From NCBI GenBank assembly GCA_004352715.1, contig SCFE01000034.1:555100-619099 (forward strand): DNA of 64,000 bases. Reading direction: 5' to 3'. Below are positions 15,092 through 26,300 of the stretch, piece by piece (position 1 is the first letter of the stretch; each line of letters opens with the position of its first letter). Position numbers and translations under genes: made by a program. Below the pieces are notes generated by a model. It was not told the DNA's origin and did not search any database. It saw nothing but the letters and a program-made list of their open reading frames with translations. The DNA comes from Hofstenia miamia (taxonomy: Eukaryota > Xenacoelomorpha > Acoela).

Positions 15092-17792
15092 AGGGTAGGA
15101 AGCACTCTAAAGCCTTGGTTGGCAACTTCCTAGGACAAGGGCAGTCCAAAATGAAAGCTCATGGGGCAGGAAGGTCTCTTAAGCCTTGGTTGGCAACTTC
15201 CTAGAAGAATGTGAGTCCAAAATCAAATACAATATAACACTGATGAGAAGTCATGATAGAACAAAGGCCCTCAGTCCCCGGCAGGCCTTCAAAGGTCAGA
15301 GGGTGCTAAGAATCTCCGGACAACAGGCGGACTCCACAATCGGGAGTGTGGACTCGAGAAGTGGCAGTATAGGATCCACACAGACCAATGGACAACGGCA
15401 TATGTGGACAGATGAGCAGAACAGGACAGCATTTGAGTGTTACAGAAGAAGCAGGCCAGATGAGAGGGGTTACAGGAAGAGAATGTTGGAAGAATGGAAG
15501 AAGGCAGGAACAGGATTAGAAGTTACAGAGCAGAGGCTTGCAGGACAAGTGCGAAAGTTACAGTTGGATGATAGTAAAGGAAAAAAGAGAGTTGAACAGG
15601 CTAAGCAAAGGGAAGATGAAGTGATAGACGTTGAGGCAGAAGTGGCGGAAGCAGCAGAACCAGTGGACGCAGAAACTGAAGCAACAATCAAGGAAAAGAT
15701 GAAGGAAGAAATAGGTGAGAGAACTAGGTTGCCAGTTCCAAGAGGAGTTAAGCGAAGTAAGCTAGCAGTAGAGACAGCAAAAGTAAAGAAGATGAAGAAC
15801 TGGAAGGCGCCAGGCAGAGATGAGGTACATGGGTATTGGCTGAAGAGTTCACAGGTGTTCATGAGAGACTAGCAGTAGCACTGGAGGAGTGTGTGGTGAG
15901 TGGGTGTCCAGATTGGATGGTAGTGGGAAGGACATTTTTAATACAGAAGGACCAAAAGAAAGGTAGTGAGGCAAGCAACTTCAGACCAATAACATGTCTG
16001 CCAACAATGTGGAAATTGCTAACTTCAGTGATTTCAAATAGGCTGGCATGTTACTTAGAGCAGAATAGGTTGATACAAGAGGAGCAGAAGGGATGTAGGA
16101 CAAAGACAAGAGGATGCAAGATCAGTTGTTGATAGACCAGGCAGTGGTGGAGAATTGTAAAAGTGGGTATTGAAGACGTTAGAGGCTAATGGAGTTTCAC
16201 AGAAATGGGTTGAGTTTCTAGAGAGGGAGATGGGAAANNNNNNNNNNNNNNNNNNNNNNNNNNNNNNNNNNNNNNNNNNNNNNNNNNNNNNNNNNNNNNN
16301 NNNNNNNNNNNNNNNNNNNNNNNNNNNNNNNNNNNNNNNNNNNNNNNNNNNNNNNNNNNNNNNNNNNNNNNNNNNNNNNNNNNNNNNNNNNNNNNNNNNN
16401 NNNNNNNNNNNNNNNNNNNNNNNNNNNNNNNNNNNNNNNNNNNNNNNNNNNNNNNNNNNNNNNNNNNNNNNNNNNNNNNNNNNNNNNNNNNNNNNNNNNN
16501 NNNNNNNNNNNNNNNNNNNNNNNNNNNNNNNNNNNNNNNNNNNNNNNNNNNNNNNNNNNNNNNNNNNNNNNNNNNNNNNNNNNNNNNNNNNNNNNNNNNN
16601 NNNNNNNNNNNNNNNNNNNNNNNNNNNNNNNNNNNNNNNNNNNNNNNNNNNNNNNNNNNNNNNNNNNNNNNNNNNNNNNNNNNNNNNNNNNNNNNNNNNN
16701 NNNNNNNNNNNNNNNNNNNNNNNNNNNNNNNNNNNNNNNNNNNNNNNNNNNNNNNNNNNNNNNNNNNNNNNNNNNNNNNNNNNNNNNNNNNNNNNNNNNN
16801 NNNNNNNNNNNNNNNNNNNNNNNNNNNNNNNNNNNNNNNNNNNNNNNNNNNNNNNNNNNNNNNNNNNNNNNNNNNNNNNNNNNNNNNNNNNNNNNNNNNN
16901 NNNNNNNNNNNNNNNNNNNNNNNNNNNNNNNNNNNNNNNNNNNNNNNNNNNNNNNNNNNNNNNNNNNNNNNNNNNNNNNNNNNNNNNNNNNNNNNNNNNN
17001 NNNNNNNNNNNNNNNNNNNNNNNNNNNNNNNNNNNNNNNNNNNNNNNNNNNNNNNNNNNNNNNNNNNNNNNNNNNNNNNNNNNNNNNNNNNNNNNNNNNN
17101 NNNNNNNNNNNNNNNNNNNNNNNNNNNNNNNNNNNNNNNNNNNNNNNNNNNNNNNNNNNNNNNNNNNNNNNNNNNNNNNNNNNNNNNNNNNNNNNNNNNN
17201 NNNNNNNNNNNNNNNNNNNNNNNNNNNNNNNNNNNNNAGTATAAGTTCAGGCATGACAAGGTGGGAAGAATGGAATACTGGAGTTTGAGCAGGCAGCATG
17301 GGTTAGAAGCAGAAGACAAGTGGTATGAGCACAAGCCACAGGGCGTCATAGAAAATGAGAAGGTTAAGATACTGTGGGACTTCAACATACAGACGAGCAA
17401 AGTGATAGAAGCACGGAGGGCAGACATAGTAGTGGTAGACAAAGAGAAAAGATTAGGAACAGTGATAGACATAGCAGTACCAAAGGACAAATGTAGAAAG
17501 CAAGGAGAAAGAGAAGATAGACAAGTACAGAGAATTAGCAGAAGAAATAGAAAGCCTGTGGAAGTTAAAGAAGGTCGAAGTAGTCCCGGGAGTTGTAGGA
17601 GCACTAGGAGCAGTGAGTAAGAAGCATAAGAGATACTTGGAGGAGTTGGGAGTACCAAAGTGGGGAGGAGCGGTAGCACAGAAGGCAGCATTGTTAGGAA
17701 CAGCTAGAGTCCTGAGGAAAGCTCTAACTCCCTGGGAACTGGTGAGTTCCCCGAGCTGAGAGGGATAACAGCATTAAGCTGTGAGAAGTAAG

Positions 17793-17824
<32 letters not shown>

Positions 17825-19783
17825 TGCTGCGAATTGTCCAAAATCTCAGATGTTTCCAACTACAATAGTTTATTCGTCAAGGAAACAGTTTTAAAGTTAA
17901 CAGGATTCTCTAATTTTATGCTAAAGTAGCTGTGAATATGAAACTTCCATTTGAAAGTAGGGTCACAAAAGGTCAGTAGATCGTCACATGCCTGTCAAAT
18001 AATGCATGAAGCGACATGCTCAACATAAATTTTAATAACTTAAACATCGATCATTGATGCTCAACATTTGCTTATAAATTTTCATATTTTCAAATCTCAT
18101 TATTTTTCTGGAAAATGCTTGTTAATTTGTTCTTAAATAATTAATTACATTCGTTTTTCAATTTCAGTCGGTGCCTAAATTTTCAGTGCTTGTTGATCTG
18201 GGTTAATTGAATCTTTTAAGCTCACTCAGTCTTTGTAAGGGTATTTTGCGATAAAATTTTATTAACGCAAAGTGATTCCTTAACAGTAGAAAGTCTGAGT
18301 GGTCAAATTTGACAACTATGCGTATTTTAGATGCAATTGTAATGCCTCATGTAATGAGAATATTTTGTTCTTCTGATACTTTTCTTTCATTTGCTGTTGT
18401 TTTCGTCAGTTTTACTTGAATGGATCAATGCTGACACGTGCATGAATTTAAGATATATAATCGCCAGGCTTTCTAGGGTAAATAATCTAATGCAATTTTG
18501 AGGCAAATTGTTCACTAGTTTATAAAATGTCACGGCATGTACATGTTACATGATAAATTCCTCTAAGCTGTGCACGTGTCGCCAATTTGAGATGAATTAT
18601 TTGTTGACGTAATTTCCTTATTATAAAAAGGATTTTAGACATTTTTTCTATCAATCAAATAAAGCTTCAATCCACTTCTCAGCAAAAGTTTATAACAATT
18701 TTTATCAATTCGTCCTTGTAATTGAGTATAGCAGGCAATGACCTCTGAGTTATTGCACATTGATGAATATTGAGTTGACATTAGTGGTATGTTCATCGTG
18801 AGAAGAATGTCAAAAGCTGTGGCGAACTAGCTTACAGTGATGATGTGTTACATTTTTAATAGAAAATATTCCATTAATTGTAATTATAAGTTTTAGCGAA
18901 TTTTGAACGGATCAGTTAAATTCTTTTAAGAACAGTTGTAAAAAATGTCACATAATATTCTGTTCAAATCAAATACTTTAGGGAGGGCCCGTATCTGGCA
19001 TGGGGTATGGGCACTGGTTATTGTGATTGTTAAATTATAGTTGTAAAGAAATGCGGAAAAGATTATAAAGTTGACATTAGCATAGTTGTTTTTTTTAACG
19101 TAATAACATTTGGCGCAGTCAGCAATATCAATTTTGTCAGACCAAGGTAGCCAATTTAAAACTAATGTATTTAAAGAATTATTACGATTGGTTGGAATTA
19201 AAAAATTAAGGACGACACCATATCATCCCAAGTCAAATGGCTTCATTGAACGATTACATCGTACATTAAAAGAAAATTCAAAATTTTGCGGTGAACATTG
19301 GTTAATAGTTTACCTGCTGCAGTATTTTCATATTGAGCAATTCCTAATTCACCTGGATTTTGGCTTTTGAACTACTTTTTGGTTTTACACCTACAATAAC
19401 AAGTGATTGGCCAACGAAATTTACAAATAAACATGAGGATTTAAAGAAACATTTCGATTCATTAAGAAAATTTTTAAATTACCAACGTTATCTTTGTCAT
19501 GATGGGCCAAACGCATATTATACAAAACGACTAATAATGGTTAACGATAAACTATTATTAAAGGTATTTTTACCACAAGGTTTAAAAAGTCCTTGGAAAA
19601 AGTATATCTATACGGTTAAAAAAATATTAAGTCCATCTATTGCAGAATCATATAATTATGATGAAGATGCCGTAAATTTTCAAAGCTTAAAAAAATTAGT
19701 GTGTAAATTTATATCTAAAATTCGGAGGAATGTGATTATGTTAAATTATAGTTGTAAAGAGGTGCGGGAAAAGATTATAAAAT

Positions 19784-19827
<44 letters not shown>

Positions 19828-22800
19828 CTATTTAAATCATGGAGTTTTTAGTGGATCCCATAAGCACTCATTAAAAGTAGTATTTAACGTATCATCACTG
19901 TCACCATGTAAGTTAATGATAGTTGAAATCATTTAATTTCGTCTTTATGCTAATTGGGTTCGTCGACGTAACTAATGAGAATTACTCAAATATTTCCAAA
20001 TTAAATCCATGCTATTAAGATTGTAATTATTTTCACTATTTCTTATTTGAATCTGTTTTTTATGAGATAAGCCTGCAGCCTACACCAAGATTGTGAAATT
20101 TCGTCATCAACACAGATTCTTACTTTCTATCTGCTTCATACCCTTTTGAAAATTCTGTCTGAATGTTTCGTGTCACACGCTACGAATTGTCGGACTAGCC
20201 TATCCCGAGTTCTAGGATGTCGTGTACATTCTTCAATTTATTTTTTCAATGCCAAATAGCGTTCTTGTAGGAAAGGTACTAGACGAGTGGGAACGTGTTC
20301 AAGAACATTCCAGCTCTTCCATATCCTTTATGGTGTGCGACTGTTCAGATGGGACGTTGTTACCCCAATGGTTGTCCACTGTGCCGGGAATGTCTACAAA
20401 AATTGGTGGTAAGGAAGTCCAACAGATACTCTTTCTGCGCTTCTCCATGTGGTTTGGTTCGACTCAAGGCTTTTTGTTAAATTGCTTATGCAAAATAGAG
20501 ATTGGGGAACGACAGACAATCCCGTCGCGGGAACCAGTACCTGAATCTGCGAAATGAAAAAAGGAGAACCATCATCTTGTGGAACAATCCAGCTGAATCG
20601 TCGGAAGAGGCATCTAGTGCAGAACGTGGTAAGTCATCATGTTCAAAACGTTTTGTGTTATGGAATGGTTATCAGAGACCGGTCTAGGTGCAATATTTAC
20701 AGTGTCAAGAATGGTACTGTGGTTGATGTTATACATATGATATCTTCTTTGTTTGTAATGACTATCTTCGAAACACGTTTTGTATCTGAGTTTCGATTTT
20801 GCAAGTGTGCGGATTCGTATTATTAAAAATGTGTTAAAATAAAAATAATTTTTATCTTATCTAATATAGGCCTATTGCCTATTATTCCAAGAATATTTTA
20901 TATAGTTGTGAATGTATTTTACACAATATAACCTAGTAAACATAAATGATGATATACTCGGTAGAACTTATATAATGATCATTATATAAAATAGACAAAG
21001 TAGTTGTTTACCCCAAATTGAATTGTAGAAGAAGACCTAATTTGTGTTAGTGCAACATTATAAATAGCGCTCAGGTTGTATACAAAAGCTTATTTTTAGT
21101 AAAACAGAATATCCTAATGTTCTAAAATTTACAGAAGAAAATTGTACAAAAACGACAGAGCTCTACCCCATGTTACGGTACCTAAGGGAAAAGTATGTTA
21201 TTATTTGCAAATCGCTCATGTAAATATTGTTCAAATATCAATCAAAGCATCAACCCAAGCCCAGGGCAAATACCGTTTCAAAAATTGGGCTAATCTCAGC
21301 AGACAACCGGCTAGAACAGCTCAAGCGAACTACTTAAATGTTTGCGAAATAGTTTATTATTGCCCTTAGGGCTCTATATCTATGCAATGTTTAGTTTTTT
21401 TGAAGTAAATTGTGATAAATATTTGTAATTTCACAATTACATGAGTAAAACCTCCTTTTCGGTTTGATGTTTATAATCGAATTGAAATATTTGAAAGGGC
21501 ATATTTTCTTAAGGTCACTTAATTGCGATGGATTATATGCAAAACCGTCTCTTCCAATCAACAAATGCGAATTGTTGAGGCTTCTTTAATTAAATAATAT
21601 ACGAGAGTATGTTCTTGCAGACAGCTATATACTGTGGTCGTTAAAGCATTTCCAAACGTTATTCTTATAGATAATCAGAGTAAAGAATAAATCATTACCT
21701 ATTCTAATGTCGCTTGACAGTTACTCTTTTCAAATGATCTGATATTCGTGAGTGGATAGTAAATTTATGTTTTAATAAATGTCACGCATTAATTAAAGTA
21801 GTAAACCAGAAATTGCGGCGTTGAATTAATCTTGGCTTTCCCGCTTTTTTGCATAGTTTTGGCTAAGTTTAATCCATTGTAATAATGAGTACCAGACGCT
21901 AAGGGACCTTAGCGCCAAAATTACAATGAATGTATTGGACTTTATTGACATATTCAAAAATGGAGATATTGTACAAATCGATTTGTTAGTCTAAGATAAG
22001 AATTATAGTGTAGTAATATGCATTCATGTTCGGTTTAAGAGTTTGTAAGATGTGATTTCTATTTTTCAAATGCATTTTTGCTATTTTTGTAAATCGTAGC
22101 AAACTGTGAAATAATATGAAATGATTATAACATTGAGAGAGATGTTCTGGTATTTTTGTGTTATATGTATGCCACCCCCAGTCAAATATGTATGGAAAAA
22201 CATAGAAATACGGAAATCCTAACAACAATCTTATTTTTTAGTCAAGTAAAAGCGAAATTTGCGAAAGTGTAACAATGGAATTCCTACTGGAGCACAATAT
22301 CATGTTCAATTCATTCAGATGTGATATTTTGAACACAGTATAAACCTTCACAGAAAATTTCGAATTTAGTGTTTAATTTAAAAGTATTCAATTCACGAAT
22401 ATTTGAAAACTTGATTACAAACTATTTGTGCTAGAAGCTATAGGTCACGTTCGCGATGTCCATATAATAGATCTATGTACTATGAAGTAGTTTTTTATCG
22501 TAGGGTGTATTGATGCAAGAGCGATTCTTCATTGCTTGTCGGGTTTTAACCAAACCACGATATACTACGAATTTTTCTTCATTTAATATTTTTCCATTGG
22601 ATTTAACTCTTCGAGTAAACCCTCAATCACTCACATTGATGTTTCAAAATTTGTTCAAGATCATGAACATATCTGCAGTGATTTTGAAATTGTCATTTTA
22701 GCTGCTTTATAATTTATTAATCTTAAACTTGGGTATTATACATTTTATGTTAATAAGTGCATAATACCCAAGTTTAAGATTAAATTATTATCGCAACCAA

Positions 22801-23303
22801 CTGCTAATTTTTAATAATCGCGCATAAATTTGAAATTCCGGTGCGTCGTGGCTCATGGTTTTTTCTTCAAGAGATGATTTGAAGGAAGCATTCCAATTAT
22901 TCCTGCTTTGTTAATGTGCCTGTTTGTGGCTTACACAAAAGGTAAATGAAGCCAATTACACTGAATGTTAAGTTCATCAGATTGACATATTGTATTTCCA
23001 CCTCAATTTATATTCGATTATTTCCCAATTTATTTTTAGCTGCGCAGTGTCCGTTTGTGTGTGCCATCAATTAATTGGTGTGAGATAGTAGACGGAAAAC
23101 TTGATTTTTAGATAATTACTACATACGTCTATCAATGCTATAAGAGGCTTGACGGATTAAACATTTTCTGAATTTTAAACATTTTCAAGCTCATTGAAAT
23201 TTTGTTAGTTTATGCTCAAGAAACTTCTTCGTTGCTCATCATATTTTTCTGTATTTCTTTAAAGTCGTTATAGTCTTCGAACCATTAAACTTTAGCATCA
23301 ACG

Positions 23304-23338
<35 letters not shown>

Positions 23339-26300
23339 TTTAGCCTCTTCTCGTTTTGATTTTAGATATTTTTTTAAGGAAAGTAGAATAAAAATTCGCT
23401 ACGTTTAAGCAAGGATCGTTTTGTGCTCATTCTATATCCAATTCAGTGCCCAAAATCGGCTCAGCTCATTACAAGCCCGGATCGTTGACAATTCTGCAAA
23501 ATATAGATGTACAAAATTATTGCTTTTAAAAATAAAGCCTTATATTATTTTACGGTATAACAACACTTTTTCACAAACACCTTGTTATACCTTGTAATAC
23601 ATATATGTAATACATACACAAAAATGTTCATAGTATATGCAGGGAATTTTAAAATCCGTGTTCAACAATTCATTCATGTGCACTCTAATTATTACCTAAT
23701 CTACAACCTAACTTGAACGGATTATTACTCGTTGATTATTTTGAAAAAAATTAATACGGCATTCACCAATATTTTACAGGTTTGACATTTACCGAAATGT
23801 AAATAATCTCTTAAAAGCGTTGATAGCCTATATTTAATGCATCGCAATTGTCAGTCATCGCAAGTGTTTGGAGTAATGACTATAAGCGAAATATTTTACA
23901 ATTCAAGTTGTGAAAAATGACTTAGTTTAACAGTAGTTCATAAACAATTAATATTCAAAGTGCACCAAATTTGCTGCTTTTGCTGAAAGTTTTCACAGTG
24001 AACACCCGCAAACACAATAACATATATATAAATTTCGACGTCACCTTATATATCGGTAACCCATTGGATTCGATATCAATCAAGATTTTATTCGATTGGG
24101 CACATTTTGATCCATGAAAGACCTTGAAATGTTCACAATCCTGTATCATTGATTTCTACACCTGCAAAAATCTGTGATTATCAATACACTCCACAGACTA
24201 CTTTACTACGGACAGATCATTCCAATAATTTGAAAACTACTTTCCGATACCTAGCTCAGTTGTTATATTCATAAGATGCAATACAATTAAGTTTTTATCG
24301 AAAATTATTTGTTTACTGTTCTAGAAAAGTATCAGATATTTCAGCCTACGCTGGGCCAGAAAAATATGCCAGGCCTATCACAGCACTGAGGAATGCTTCA
24401 CTGTATCTTTCAAACAGTATTCTTTAAATGACTTTTATAAAATTTAGTTTAAAACCTGCGATCAAAACAATTATAAATCGCTTACAGCCATTTATGAATC
24501 AACTTCGACTTCATTACCTTGCAGTTCACTAATTCAAATACTTTCGTCTGCAAATTGCATTCACAGCTCTGACGTCATTAAGAAATATAAGTTTAAGACT
24601 CTAAGATTTTAAGTGGGTGCGCGTCACTTAAATAGCACTCTTCATGAGAAATGTCTTTTGAAATTTTAACGATAAAACACCAATTAAATTTCATACAATG
24701 AAATAATTGGAAAATGTGGCAGAATCAAGTGTGCTTAAAAGCTTTACACAAAATTGTTGTCTATTTACGTTTGGGTGTTTCATGATATCATTATAATATT
24801 GTTGATTTTTCATCATTTGAACGCCGCTTGAAATTGCTTTGTTCTGCTTTGAAATATAGTTTATTAGTTGAAGTATATTTCTAAGTTTTGAATTTAATTG
24901 TACAACCATAGCCAACGATGTTTATCGTTGGCTACGGTACAACTCAATGTATTAGTATTAAGTTTTTAGTTTTGTGAATCTTAGAATGATTTCTCAGTTC
25001 AATTATATTGGTTTCTTATAATTTGACTTTTTTGTGTTTGACCTTCTGGAAAGCCTAAAAACCATTTTCTCAGCCAATAGAATCTTGTATTTTCCTGCAC
25101 TTAAGATATTGCATACTGAAGTTAACTTATTCAATTTGAAGTGCGCTTAAATGCATTGTAGCATACATTAAATTTCTCTTGTCCACTAGCCCCCATAGTC
25201 TTTGCATAATTTCTATAGTGTCATTGGTATTTCCATTTAATTAACTCCTTTTTACTATGGTTGTTTCTTAAATGTAGGTTTATTGATTGATGTGGTTTTT
25301 AGCAAATTGTCAACAAACGAATCAAGAGAATAACATTTGAATAAGTGTTTTCTAATTGTAGGTGAAAGCCAACAAGTCAAAATCACTTAGCATTCCATGG
25401 ACGCATAAAGTAATAGTCTAGGTGTCCATGGCTTTTCTCACCAAATTTTCAACGCTCAAAATTTTATAGATTTTACTTACCAAACGAATAGTTTATCAAA
25501 CGTACTAGAGCGGTTGTTCCAACTTATTACTTTTATTCACAAAATTCTATGTTTTTGTAATGATTGTTCGCATCATTTTGCAATTTAGAATATTTTTTTG
25601 ACACAATATGTAAAGCGAAAGCCTATTTAAGATTTTGCTGAAGCTCTCTGTGAGTATGCCATTATACTTGCTTTTCAAATGCAATCATTTAATCTTAAAC
25701 TAGTTATCTTTAGCTAAAAACTACAAACATTTGTTTCCAACGAAGGATAACCCCAAGGTCAGAGTGGCTGAAATCGATAAAATTTATATGCTACATTGTC
25801 CAGTCAATTCGCCGCAAGACAGTAGCATTCAGTGGTATCGAAACGACAAGCCATTAGATCTATCGGATTCCCGGTATAATGTGCTTGAAAATGGTAAGAT
25901 TTCTTAATGTTTACTGATAGGTCCCCTTCCTGCCTATACTGAAGATCATTGTTGCAAGCTTATCACTGATATTTGCTTAGTTATTGCATATAAACTCATT
26001 ACACATGAAACTGTGTTCTAGGCAACACTTTTTTTATTTAGGTTACATTCAAGATATAATTTATGTACACATCAAGATAATTTCTTGTTTTTAATTTTTC
26101 AGAGTGCTTCTTTTGGTCAGGAACGTAACCAAATCAGATTAGATTAGTGGATTATCTTTTTATGATGAAAATATTTCAGGAAGAATGCCATAATTGTTTA
26201 TCATCGGATTTTCGGAGTGGACTAAACTGATCTCGGCAAGCGAATCTACCCAGACTTGTCACGCCTTTCTCAACTAATCAGTTTCGTTAACTAATGCTAA

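Larger units (their letters stand above)
15091..17792 (+). mobile_element. R4/Dong-like non-LTR retrotransposon, degenerate, with a 1-kb gap
   Basis: In order it shows a duplicated 5' leader of about 70 bp (15093-15224), a Myb-like DNA-binding region, a reverse transcriptase start, an assembly gap (16238-17237) and a restriction-like endonuclease C-terminus. It lies inside a TAA repeat on both sides. Elements of the R4 clade such as Dong encode a site-specific restriction-like endonuclease, and Dong is known for insertion in TAA repeats. Frameshifts near 15840, 16120 and 17510 break the ORF, so the copy is inactive unless some are sequencing errors. Its base composition is much less AT-rich than the flanks. 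Confidence 0.8.
843..25713 (+). other. Intron between Ig1 and Ig2 (24.9 kb)
   Basis: The intron begins GTAAGT and ends ttatctttag. It is the longest in the window and holds most of the mobile-element remnants, listed separately. I see nothing recognisable in 843-3742, 4741-6006, 6751-13849 (apart from (TA)n tracts), 14046-15032, 17822-19021, 19827-20259, 20632-22708 (apart from one palindrome) and 22789-25713 (apart from one hairpin and a (TA)n tract). Long introns near the 5' end commonly carry enhancers, but none can be identified here by eye. Confidence 0.7.

Noticed and set aside
15470-15862. 130-codon open frame on the minus strand
   Set aside because: It is the antisense shadow of the R4/Dong-like N-terminal ORF; its composition mirrors the coding strand and no domain is seen.
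16055-17691. Long open frames on both strands across the 1-kb gap
   Set aside because: They are open only because N codons carry no stops; the readable ends belong to the non-LTR element or its antisense.
20222-20557. 111-codon open frame overlapping the Cys-rich patch
   Set aside because: It is in another frame than the cysteine-rich reading, shows no domain, and is kept only as part of the unexplained patch.
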